Source of the DNA: Todiramphus chloris collaris
Lineage: Eukaryota > Chordata > Aves > Coraciiformes > Alcedinidae
DNA length: 64,000 bases
NCBI GenBank assembly: GCA_025345505.1
Contig: JANVCC010000018.1
Coordinates: forward strand, 8,338,998 to 8,402,997
Direction: 5' to 3'
Shown piece by piece: positions 53,001 to 59,605 of the stretch. Positions within the stretch are counted from its first letter, which is position 1; each line of letters begins with the position of its first letter. Under the pieces are notes generated by a model, which was not told the DNA's origin, ran no database searches, and worked only from the letters and a program-made list of their open reading frames with translations. The position numbers were made by a program, and so were the translations under genes.

Positions 53001-56000
53001 ATGGACTCTGGAACAGTGAAATGAAAGAAATACTTGCAGTTGAAGCATCTACCCGTCGTGTTTATGCAGTCTGGGAGCACAATGGGAAGAACTATGCGCG
53101 ATGTACACCTCTTTTCACAACAAAGGGGACTCAGCGGTGCAAAGCAACCTTGGAGTTGGTTCCTTGGAGTATGTCAGCAGATCTTCAGATGCAAGCAACT
53201 CAGCCAAATTCCTTCCTGGACACAGCCTCAGTTAATGAAATTGTGGTAGTGAAAATCAGTACTGAAAACCAGAAAGTTGGCTGGAAGGGTGAAAGCCAAA
53301 TTCAGTCATTATCTCTCAGTCATGATATGCAGTTATCAAATGAAAAATCAAAGGCAAAGTTTGATATTTCTGGATCTTTGGAAGGATACATGGACTTCCT
53401 CAAAAATATAAGGTGTCCCATTTCTGAGAAGAGCTTATGGGATATCTTGAAGTTGGACGTCACTACAAGTGCAGACAGAAAGCAGTACTTAAATGGTTCA
53501 GCATCCCTCATGTACACAAAGAGTGACGACGGTTACTTTTTCCCCATACTTCTGAATAAATTGACCGATGGCTTCACTTTCACTATTCCTGAGTTACACC
53601 TAAAGGCTCCAAGCCCTGTTCTCAGCACTCCAGGGTTCAAGGTTCCTTTCTCCACTCTTGAAGTCCCAGCATACAACATTGACTTGCACAACAGAAAAAT
53701 TCTGCAGACACAGAACACAATGGCATTTGATGGCAATTTACCCATTCTGCCAAACCTAAGATTCCCCAAAGTGAATATAGGAGCCAATTATATTACATCA
53801 GAAGAATATAAAATGCCATATTTGGAGGTGACGATACCTGAATACCAAATAACTCTGTCTCAGTTTGTTCTTCCAAAGATTATTTCTTTTGGTAGTTTCC
53901 ATCTAGATCTGGATGAAGTAGCTAATAAGATTGCAGATTTTGATCTGCCTACAATTCAAATTCCTGAACAGAAAATTGACATCCCCCCTCTCAAGATATC
54001 CTTGCCTGCTGGAATTTACATCCCATCATTTGGTGCCTTGACTGGATCTTTCAAAGTGGCTTCCCCTTTGTACAATGTCACCTGGAGAACAGACTTCACA
54101 AACAAAAAGGACTCTTTCGAACAGTCTGTTGACTCTACCTGCAGCTCTACATTGCAGTTCCTGGAATATGACTTGAATGGTAAGAAATTAAAATTCTATA
54201 TGGTACAATCTGGGGGAAAATACTGTATACTGAGGTTTTTTCAGAGTTTTCTTTTTTCAGGGCTTTGCATATGATGGTGTTGCTGTCTATTTAGCATTGA
54301 CATTATATTATACTCTTTATCATCAGCATTTTTTCATAATTTTTTTTCAGAGTCTCAGTCAGTCACCCTGAAGGCCAATGACTAGCTATATGTATAACTA
54401 ATGACATACTATGACAGGAATGGAAAAGTTCTCTTTTCTGCGCAGCAGTTTCTTACTTTACATTGTGAACAACGTAACATTCTCCCATTAGTTCCAATAA
54501 TAATTGTAAAGGAGAGAATGCAGTCTGACTTTATCTGATTCAGTTCAAATAAAAAATATCTATCTTTATTGTTAGGAACTAAGCATATTTGATTTCAAAA
54601 ATTATTTCAACTCAGAAAACTCTGAAGTCCTATATAACATTGAGTTCTAGATTTTATAATACTACTAAAGATATACATCTGAATAAAATTTTACTCTCAA
54701 ATAATTAGAATCCCCATTTATGATCCACGTGAACGCAATCATGGTAAATATAGAGAAAATCTGAATTTTAAAGTACACCAATTGAACAAATATTTTAATA
54801 TCTTTTCATTTGGAGAATTATGGGCATTTGGTTTCTTGATGCATAATTTTACATATCCCACAGCTAGCCATCTAACATACAACTGGTTATGTATTTTGTA
54901 TTGTTTTCTGGCAAGTTCTGGAAATACACACATTTGAAATCTTTTTTCACAGTCGTTTCAAACTACAAATATGAAGAAGGTATGTTTGTCATGAAGACAA
55001 CTGGAAGCTTTTCACATCGTGACATGAGCGCAAACTACAAGGAAGATCTTACTGTTTCTGGAATTAGGTAAAGATTACTCTAATGGTATTATTTATAGTA
55101 GACAAAATTGACAAGAATGTATTGTTGCTTTGATCTCTGTTGCCCCAGAGTGCTTTGCTGTAATTAGGAAAATCCTATGTAGCTACCCTGTCATTACTGA
55201 CTGTGCATTTTTCCCTCTCAAGATAGCTGGAAAGCTGTTCTCTCTCAGCATTTCTAGAATACTTTATCTAAACAGCCTAATTTCAGAAAGCTGTGGAGAT
55301 ATAAATGCAGTATTTTATAATTAGAGCAGTTTTAGATCTGGCCATCAATATCATTGTGGGTTCTTTTCACTGGATCCTTCTGTCACCAAAAACCCTTAAA
55401 GAGTAATTTTTATTCACAAGTACCAGTACTAGGGATTACAGAGCTGGACTTCTAACTGCCTGTTTATATCTGCAAGTGTTGTGTTGATATATCCAGGGGA
55501 CAGAGCCTATGAAGGCAAGTAAAAATGCCAATAAAAAGTACTGCCTATACTTGTGTTGATAGAAAAAACTGCAGTCAGCTTGTAGAAGTCAGTAGAAAGC
55601 TGACAGTGGTACAGCTACAAGTTTTGTTTTGCTGCCCTAATTCAATGAAAATTCTCAACAGAGCTCAGTACATTTTTATCTAAAATGGGAAAATTGAAGT
55701 GGCATGAAGTTTTGAATGTGCTAAGCTAAATCCTAAGAAATGTGGATAGTAAACACGTTTTCTTTTGATGACAAAGTCATTGCTTACATACATATGCATA
55801 CATTTACATACAGAATCACAGAATTCCTGAGTCTGTAAAAGACCTCTGAGATCATCAAGTCCAGCCTATGACCTGGCACCGCCACATCATCCAGACCATG
55901 GCACTAAGTGCCACATCCAGCCTTTCTTTAAACACATCCAGGGATGGTGACTCCACCACCTCCCTGGGCAGTCCATCCCAATGTCTGATCACCCTCTCTG

Positions 56001-59000
56001 TCAGGAAGTGCTTCCTGATATCCAACCTAAACCTCCCCTGGTGCAGCTTCAGGCCATGCCCTCCCATCCTGTCACTAGGTGCCTGGGAGAAGAGCCCAAC
56101 CCCCATCTGACTACAACCTGCCTTCACGGAGTTGTAGAGAGTGATAAGGTTCCCCCCTGAGTATCCTCTTCTTCAGGCTAAACAACCCCAACTCCCTCAG
56201 CCTCTCCTCATAAGGCTTTCTTTCTAGTCCCTTCACCAGCCTCTTGGTTTCCTCTGGACCTGCTCCAGCACCTCAGTATCCTTCTTGAAGTGAGGGGCAA
56301 TACATTTATACATATATATATGTAATAATTTGTAGTATTGTATTTAGACATACAGCATTGGGCTTGTGCTTTGTGAGTTCCTTCATAGCTGTGTATTCAC
56401 TGTTGTTGTAGAGTCATGGACAACACTGCATCGCTAGACATCATCAGCCCAAGTTTTACAGACTTTCATATGAGCTATCGAAAGACTGACAGGAGCTTTT
56501 CTGGCTCAGTATCTTCACCATCTGCTGGGACCTTGGGCTATGTCATTGAAGTGGACACTGATATTCTCACAGCCAAAGTTTACTACCAAACTCGGGTAAG
56601 CTGATATGAGCAACAAAAACCAAAAAGATTGGATGTGGTCAGAAGAAAAGTTCCCTTTTAAAGTTTCTGTATGTTTTTATGTTAAGACATAAATTAACCA
56701 CTCTTTGTCCAAAGAAAATGTGTATTACCAGTAATTAAAGTTTTTGTTTCCTACACTGGCCTTTCCAATACTAGAAGTAGCATCTGTGTGAAGAGGTTAG
56801 TTAAGAAAGTACAAAGACAGTTTTAGATATGCCACCCAACAGGCTACTTGTAATTACTACAAAAGTGGCCACTAGAGTTATCAGGCCACTGGAAGAAGTC
56901 AGACCATCTGTAGAGTTTTTTTTTTCAATCCATTAATATATCACAATACATCATGAGCATTAAAACCTTCTTAGATTTGCTAACAAAGCATGCTATTCTT
57001 GTTGGCGCACTACAACAATTTCAAACTTAAAAACTTACCTTCCAAAATTATATAATTTAGGAATCACAAACAACTCATATTTCACAATTTAATACTGAAA
57101 ACTGGAAAAGTTATATATGTAAACAGATTCTCATTTGAGGATCTTTAATTACTGAGTAACTCTTTAAATATTCTCTTTGATTTAAATTATTACAAAATTA
57201 TATTCTCTAATAATTTCATATGAAGAAAATGGTTTCAAGAATGAGTAGTATGTGCATTCTCCCAAGCAATTCACATGCCTTATGAGACATGATAGAGATT
57301 TAATATAAAGGAAGGAGTAATCTTGTCTGCAAATTTTAAAAAAGACCAGACTAAGTTGTGTTCTGGTCCTGCTGTTTGAAGAACACAAAGTAGTAATACA
57401 ATATAATTTCTTCCAAAATAACTTTTTAAGATGAGAACAAACATCTAGTAGACAAAAAGTTGTGGCGTATTTGTCCTAATACAAAATGAAATTAAAGATG
57501 AAAATTGAGAATGTGGAAATATACTCATTAATAATATTGGATTTATTTTATATACAAGCTACCTTTTTCTTATCCTGTTCTATATTTTCAGTCTGCTCCT
57601 CAGAAGGACATTGACATACTGAAATGTGAGATATCCTTCAAGAAACCTGACCGGATCCAAATGAAATTCAATTGGAATGAGGATGCTTCCAGAGACTTGC
57701 TGTTGGGTCTGAAAGAAAAAGTACCTAAAATAATAAATGCAATCTATAGGTATGTTAATCGGTATCATAAGGAGCATATGGGACTGGAAATTAGTGCTGC
57801 CACCTTAAAGATGAAGAATATCATGCAGAATAATGCTGACAAAGCATATATGTTAGCTGTAAAACAAATAGATCAAATAGATGCTCAGCTTCGCACAGCT
57901 GCCAATGAGGCCTCAGACAAGTATCAGGAGATGAAAGTCAAAGCTAAACATCTGTATCAAGAAGCAGCAGATCAAGCTGAACAGTTTGACTATCAAAGAA
58001 TAAAAGCAAAGCTTTTGGATGCTACAATTGACATAATAGAAGAGTATCACAAGAAAATAAAACACCTAATTGACTCAGCCATTGAGTTTCTGAAGACCAC
58101 AAAATTCCAGGTCCCTGGAGTGTCTGAAAAGTATACTGGTGAAGACATATACATTCTGACTACAGAGACAGTAGCAAAAAAAATTGATTTATGCCTTTCA
58201 AAACTTCAGGAGTACTTTGATGCCTTGATTGCAGCTATCAATGAGCTGGAAGTCAGAGTTCCTGCTTCTGAAACAATTCTTAGAGGTCGCAATGTACTTG
58301 ATCAAATTAAAGAAATGTTGAAACATTTGCAGGAAAAAATCAGACAGACGTTTGCTAATGTCCAGGAAGCTGACTTTGCAGGAAGGCTTAAGCAACTGAA
58401 ACAAGTAGTGCAACAAGTATTTCAGAAGGTAGAAGAAATGGTTAGAAGCCTGCAATCCAAAAATTTTGAAGACATAAAAGTCCAAACACAACAGCTGTAC
58501 AGAGATGCAATGGCTTCAGATCATGCACAGAAACTGAGATCCTTGGCAGAAGATGTTAAAAAATACATCTCTTTGTTGAAAGATTTTAGCGAGAAGACAT
58601 TCCAGGAACTTTCAGAAAATCTGCGCCAGCTGCTGCTCTATGTAAAGGCATTGCGGGAGGAATATTTTGATCCAACTACACTTGGATGGTCAGTGAAATA
58701 CTATGAGGTAGAAGACAAGGTACTAGGATGGCTAAAGAATATAATAGATACACTAGTGGACTGGCACAAGAAGTCTGTTGGAGATCTTGCTGACTCAGTT
58801 ACACGCCTGACAGACCAAGTAAGAGAATTGATGGAAAACTACAGCCAGGAATATTATGACCTTATAACTGATTTTGAAGGTAAAGGAAAACAGAAGGTCA
58901 TGGAACTCTCATCTGCTGCTCAGGAAAAAATCCGATATTGGTCTGCAGCTGCTAAGAGGAAAATCAATGAACATAACAAACAAGTCAAAGAAAAACTCCA

Positions 59001-59418
59001 GGAGATCTATGGGCAGCTTAGTCATTCCCAAGAAAAACTAATCAGGGAGGCCAAAAGGTTAATTGATCTAACTATAGAAAATTACTCTGCATTCCTGCAA
59101 TACATCTCAGAGCTTCTTCGCTGGTTTGAGCAAATAACAGCTGAGAGTGTAAAGCCATATATAGCTGTTCGTCAAGGAGAGCTTAGAATAGATGTTCCCA
59201 AGCCATTTGACTGGCAGTCCGTTTACCAAATGCCCCAAAAAAGCAGAGAGGCACTCAGTAAAAAAGTGGAACTAACACGCACACTGATTCAACAAGGCAT
59301 TGAGAAAGGCTCCAGGAAATGGGAAGAAATGCAAAGATTCATTGACGAACAACTTGCCACTGAGCAACTGAGTCTTCAGCAGATTATGGAAAATATACAG
59401 CAGCGCATAAAGACCTGA
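23024..59418 (+). CDS. APOB: Apolipoprotein B-100 precursor, whole gene from start to stop codon (29 exons, spliced)
   Basis: apoB is the structural scaffold of VLDL and LDL: it enters the ER, is lipidated with the help of MTP and stays with the particle until receptor uptake. Joining the 29 exons gives 13,902 nt and 4,633 residues with no internal stop; every intron starts GT and ends AG. Order: signal peptide (about 1-19), vitellogenin-type lipid-transfer module (about 35-600), further beta-sheet modules to about 1060, amphipathic beta and alpha belts in exon 26, and a helical C-terminus in exons 27-29. Many exon lengths equal those I recall for human (39, 116, 154, 156, 86, 118, 238, 212, 183, 122, 211, 176, 188, 115 nt). 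The start ATG sits in a strong context (ACCATGG), follows no upstream ATG in the presumed 5' UTR, and is followed by a hydrophobic leader. Human precursor is 4,563 residues; the excess is mostly a C-terminal extension. Identity is certain; splice ends were placed by reading frame and homology. Confidence 0.98.
23082..24797 (+). other. APOB intron 1 (1,716 bp)
   Basis: Holds a trinucleotide-rich stretch (about 23836-23930, ATT/GTT/ACT units), a TTTTA repeat (about 24062-24102) and an AATCA-rich stretch (24241-24300). No CR1 or gene fragment is visible. Confidence 0.8.
24798..24836 (+). CDS. APOB: APOB exon 2
   Basis: 39 nt, the same length as in human. Encodes residues 20-32, [13 protein letters not shown], the mature N-terminus. 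Its Cys matches the first disulfide cysteine (mature Cys12 in human). Acceptor TTTTACAG, donor TCAA|GTAACT. Confidence 0.93.
24837..26895 (+). other. APOB intron 2 (2,059 bp)
   Basis: AT-rich. In human this intron carries a liver enhancer; I could not confirm an equivalent by eye. It contains a short CR1 tail near its 3' end (26540-26600). Confidence 0.8.
26540..26600 (+). mobile_element. CR1 LINE 3' tail fragment
   Basis: About 60 bp matching the end of CR1: GATGATCTTAAAGGTCTTTC, then CTATGATTCTAT. Sense to APOB, inside intron 2. Confidence 0.75.
26896..27011 (+). CDS. APOB: APOB exon 3
   Basis: 116 nt, residues 33-71. Starts the vitellogenin-type lipid-transfer domain with [19 protein letters not shown], almost identical to human, and ends SKITCK with a conserved disulfide Cys. 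Ends on a codon boundary. Confidence 0.97.
27849..27994 (+). CDS. APOB: APOB exon 4
   Basis: 146 nt, residues 72-120. Reads [19 protein letters not shown], carrying the third and fourth conserved disulfide cysteines, then [14 protein letters not shown]. Donor CCAA|GTAAGC. Intron 3 (27012-27848) has no recognisable repeat. Confidence 0.97.
27995..29026 (+). other. APOB intron 4 (1,032 bp)
   Basis: No repeat or gene fragment recognised. It ends in a T/G-rich tract before the acceptor GGGGGGCAG. Confidence 0.8.
29027..29180 (+). CDS. APOB: APOB exon 5
   Basis: 154 nt, residues 120-171. Encodes [20 protein letters not shown] then [11 protein letters not shown], a hallmark of the apoB/vitellogenin/MTP N-terminal beta-barrel. 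Acceptor GGGGCAG, donor AATG|GTAGGT. Confidence 0.97.
29363..29518 (+). CDS. APOB: APOB exon 6
   Basis: 156 nt, residues 172-223. DTVYGKC and LKTCDNF supply the third disulfide pair. Ends in frame with SPIAIVKGL. The preceding intron is only 182 bp. Confidence 0.97.
29519..30470 (+). other. APOB intron 6 (952 bp)
   Basis: AT-rich, with no recognisable mobile element and no coding potential. Confidence 0.75.
30471..30595 (+). CDS. APOB: APOB exon 7
   Basis: 125 nt, residues 224-265. [20 protein letters not shown] and [16 protein letters not shown] carry the fourth disulfide pair. Acceptor ATTTTACAG, donor TACAA|GTAGGT. Confidence 0.96.
30783..30868 (+). CDS. APOB: APOB exon 8
   Basis: 86 nt, residues 265-294: [20 protein letters not shown]. 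Donor GATGGAG|GTATAA. The frame stays open into the intron to 31002, but homology and phase put the donor here. Confidence 0.95.
30869..31615 (+). other. APOB intron 8 (747 bp)
   Basis: Very AT-rich; no mobile element seen. Confidence 0.75.
31616..31835 (+). CDS. APOB: APOB exon 9
   Basis: 220 nt, residues 294-367, start of the helical part of the lipid-transfer module ([20 protein letters not shown]). Acceptor TTCCTAG, donor TCAAG|GTACGT. Intron 9 (31836-32671) is AT-rich and empty of recognisable repeats. Confidence 0.96.
32672..32899 (+). CDS. APOB: APOB exon 10
   Basis: 228 nt, residues 367-443. QCGTPEC holds the closely spaced fifth disulfide pair. The donor ACTAA|GTAAGTAATG has a second GTAA four bases downstream, but using it would break the frame. 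Confidence 0.96.
33092..33209 (+). CDS. APOB: APOB exon 11
   Basis: 118 nt, residues 443-482. [18 protein letters not shown] matches the human helical domain and gives the first Cys of the sixth disulfide. It is separated from exon 12 by the shortest intron of the gene (122 bp). Confidence 0.96.
33332..33478 (+). CDS. APOB: APOB exon 12
   Basis: 147 nt, residues 483-531: [20 protein letters not shown] (second Cys of the sixth disulfide) and [12 protein letters not shown]. Begins and ends on codon boundaries. Confidence 0.97.
33479..34492 (+). other. APOB intron 12 (1,014 bp)
   Basis: AT-rich with no recognised repeat. Confidence 0.75.
34493..34704 (+). CDS. APOB: APOB exon 13
   Basis: 212 nt, residues 532-602. 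[15 protein letters not shown] and [20 protein letters not shown] are near-identical to human and lie at the end of the vitellogenin-type helical domain. Confidence 0.97.
35057..35294 (+). CDS. APOB: APOB exon 14
   Basis: 238 nt, residues 602-681. [19 protein letters not shown], then [20 protein letters not shown]. Joins the lipid-transfer helices to the next beta-sheet module. Donor TTTGAG|GTATAA. Confidence 0.97.
35828..36004 (+). CDS. APOB: APOB exon 15
   Basis: 177 nt, residues 682-740: [20 protein letters not shown] and [20 protein letters not shown]. Part of the family known as DUF1943. Acceptor ATTTCAG, donor GATCAG|GTATGT. Confidence 0.97.
36298..36489 (+). CDS. APOB: APOB exon 16
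   Basis: 192 nt, residues 741-804: [20 protein letters not shown] and [15 protein letters not shown], strongly conserved. Confidence 0.97.
36490..37201 (+). other. APOB intron 16 (712 bp)
   Basis: No repeat or coding fragment recognised. Confidence 0.75.
37202..37369 (+). CDS. APOB: APOB exon 17
   Basis: 168 nt, residues 805-860: [20 protein letters not shown], then [18 protein letters not shown]. Ends AAAAGC|GTAAGC. Confidence 0.97.
37370..38103 (+). other. APOB intron 17 (734 bp)
   Basis: Contains a run of about 20 T (37766-37785). No mobile element recognised. Confidence 0.75.
38104..38315 (+). CDS. APOB: APOB exon 18
   Basis: 212 nt, residues 861-931: [39 protein letters not shown] and [16 protein letters not shown]. 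Confidence 0.97.
38845..39027 (+). CDS. APOB: APOB exon 19
   Basis: 183 nt, residues 931-992. [20 protein letters not shown], then [14 protein letters not shown] with the seventh disulfide pair, then YYPLTGES. Acceptor TTTTCTAG. Confidence 0.97.
39247..39368 (+). CDS. APOB: APOB exon 20
   Basis: 122 nt, residues 992-1033: [20 protein letters not shown] then [13 protein letters not shown]. Donor GCAGAAG|GTAAGA. Confidence 0.97.
39369..39999 (+). other. APOB intron 20 (631 bp)
   Basis: AT-rich; nothing recognised. Confidence 0.75.
40000..40210 (+). CDS. APOB: APOB exon 21
   Basis: 211 nt, residues 1033-1103: [36 protein letters not shown] and [14 protein letters not shown]. Donor ATAAG|GTAACT. 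Confidence 0.96.
40211..42324 (+). other. APOB intron 21 (2,114 bp)
   Basis: One of the two longest introns after exon 3. About 880 bp is a CR1 insertion (41350-42229); the rest is AT-rich and unrecognised. Confidence 0.85.
41350..42229 (+). mobile_element. CR1 LINE, 5'-truncated, with RT C-terminal remnant
   Basis: Starts inside the reverse transcriptase at a FVDDTKMG motif (equivalent of FADD) and runs through [20 protein letters not shown] and the 3' UTR to a short ATATGATTTTAT tail. Several stops interrupt the reading frame. Same strand as APOB. Confidence 0.9.
42325..42500 (+). CDS. APOB: APOB exon 22
   Basis: 176 nt, residues 1103-1162: [20 protein letters not shown], then [20 protein letters not shown]. 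Donor TATG|GTAGGG. Confidence 0.96.
42630..42817 (+). CDS. APOB: APOB exon 23
   Basis: 188 nt, residues 1162-1224: [40 protein letters not shown] and [14 protein letters not shown]. Ends on a codon boundary. Confidence 0.97.
43071..43216 (+). CDS. APOB: APOB exon 24
   Basis: 146 nt, residues 1225-1273: [20 protein letters not shown], then [10 protein letters not shown]. Acceptor CATTGCAG, donor AAAAG|GTAAGG. Confidence 0.97.
43217..45398 (+). other. APOB intron 24 (2,182 bp)
   Basis: The longest intron in the gene. I see no CR1, LTR or coding remnant in it. Confidence 0.75.
45399..45775 (+). CDS. APOB: APOB exon 25
   Basis: 377 nt, residues 1273-1399: [51 protein letters not shown], then [14 protein letters not shown]. 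Donor GTAAAAG|GTAAGG. Opens the amphipathic beta-strand body. Confidence 0.97.
45776..46598 (+). other. APOB intron 25 (823 bp)
   Basis: AT-rich, no recognised element; ends CTATTTCAG. Confidence 0.75.
46599..54179 (+). CDS. APOB: APOB exon 26, giant exon with the lipid-binding body and the LDL-receptor-binding region
   Basis: 7,581 nt, residues 1399-3926, open throughout. Begins [14 protein letters not shown] after TATTTCAG and ends LEYDLNG, donor GAATG|GTAAGA. First come beta-strand segments rich in NTASLKYEN-type repeats, then a helical domain (from about 48640, residues about 2080-2600), then a proline-spaced beta region ([22 protein letters not shown]), then the receptor-binding part. 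Landmarks: Lys2171 (AAA, 48914-48916) where human has the edited CAA; degraded basic site A at residues 3167-3175; site [11 protein letters not shown] at 3379-3388 (52538-52567); Arg3521 (52964-52966), matching mature Arg3500 of human. The frame stays open past the donor to 54274, but homology and phase fix the splice. Confidence 0.98.
54180..54952 (+). other. APOB intron 26 (773 bp)
   Basis: AT-rich; no mobile element seen. Acceptor TTTTTTCACAG. Confidence 0.75.
54953..55067 (+). CDS. APOB: APOB exon 27
   Basis: 115 nt, same length as human, residues 3926-3964: [20 protein letters not shown], then [15 protein letters not shown]. Matches the human segment around TKGTFAHRDFSAEYEED. Confidence 0.96.
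55068..56411 (+). other. APOB intron 27 (1,344 bp)
   Basis: Contains an antisense CR1 (55811-56298) ending about 110 bp before the exon 28 acceptor. The remainder is unrecognised. Confidence 0.85.
55811..56298 (-). mobile_element. CR1 LINE 3' fragment, antisense to APOB
   Basis: On the + strand it starts with CAGAATCACAGAATTCC, the reverse complement of a CR1 tail, then runs through the 3' UTR into the RT C-terminal coding part ([20 protein letters not shown] on the minus strand). It ends at TTGAAGTGAGGGGC. Confidence 0.92.
56412..56595 (+). CDS. APOB: APOB exon 28
   Basis: 184 nt, residues 3964-4025: [20 protein letters not shown] then [20 protein letters not shown]. Acceptor GTTGTAG|AG: a second AG two bases on would break the frame. 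Donor ACTCGG|GTAAGC. Confidence 0.94.
56596..57591 (+). other. APOB intron 28 (996 bp)
   Basis: AT-rich; no repeat or coding fragment recognised. Confidence 0.75.
57592..59418 (+). CDS. APOB: APOB exon 29 (coding part): C-terminal helical domain
   Basis: 1,827 nt including stop TGA (59416-59418), residues 4026-4633. Largely amphipathic helix ([20 protein letters not shown] and similar). Anchors to human: [72 protein letters not shown] and [20 protein letters not shown]. Trp4391 (58687-58689) matches human mature Trp4369. Human apoB stops just after GELTIIL; here GELRIDV continues for 73 further residues (59197-59415). No Cys aligns with the human apo(a)-linking Cys. Confidence 0.97.
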   Translation, partial: SAPQKDIDILKCEISFKKPDRIQMKFNWNEDASRDLLLGLKEKVPKIINAIYRYVNRYHKEHMGLEISAATLKMKNIMQNNADKAYMLAVKQIDQIDAQLRTAANEASDKYQEMKVKAKHLYQEAADQAEQFDYQRIKAKLLDATIDIIEEYHKKIKHLIDSAIEFLKTTKFQVPGVSEKYTGEDIYILTTETVAKKIDLCLSKLQEYFDALIAAINELEVRVPASETILRGRNVLDQIKEMLKHLQEKIRQTFANVQEADFAGRLKQLKQVVQQVFQKVEEMVRSLQSKNFEDIKVQTQQLYRDAMASDHAQKLRSLAEDVKKYISLLKDFSEKTFQELSENLRQLLLYVKALREEYFDPTTLGWSVKYYEVEDKVLGWLKNIIDTLVDWHKKSVGDLADSVTRLTDQVRELMENYSQEYYDLITDFEGKGKQKVMELSSAAQEKIRYWSAAAKRKINEHNKQVKEKLQEIYGQLSHSQEKLIREAKRLIDLTIENYSAFLQYISELLRWFEQITAESVKPYIAVRQGELRIDVPKPFDWQSVYQMPQKSREALSKKVELTRTLIQQGIEKGSRKWEEMQRFIDEQLATEQLSLQQIMENIQQRIKT

Positions 59419-59605
59419 ATGGACATGCAGAAGATGAGAAGTAACACATTTGTACCACAATGTATTTAAAAATAACAGCAATCAGCATACTGGAGCTTCA
59501 GGTAGATACTGTTTGAATCTGAATTTGTAAATGAAAACTAAATAATCTACACTAGGTTATTTGAATAAGCTTAATAAGCCAATAAATGAGTTCTTTATTA
59601 CATTT
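59419..59605 (+). other. APOB 3' UTR (predicted)
   Basis: About 185 nt from the stop to the expected cleavage site 15-25 nt after the poly(A) signal. A GT-rich stretch (TTTTCGTGTC) follows at about 59603. The exact cleavage base is inferred. Confidence 0.65.
59581..59586 (+). terminator. Poly(A) signal of APOB
   Basis: AATAAA, the first canonical hexamer after the stop codon (163 nt downstream), followed by a T/GT-rich stretch suited to 3' processing. Confidence 0.75.

Noticed and set aside
54180-54274. Read-through of exon 26 into the next 95 bp
   Set aside because: The donor GAATG|GTAAGA and the exact homology and phase with exon 27 place the exon end at 54179; the extra residues are intronic.
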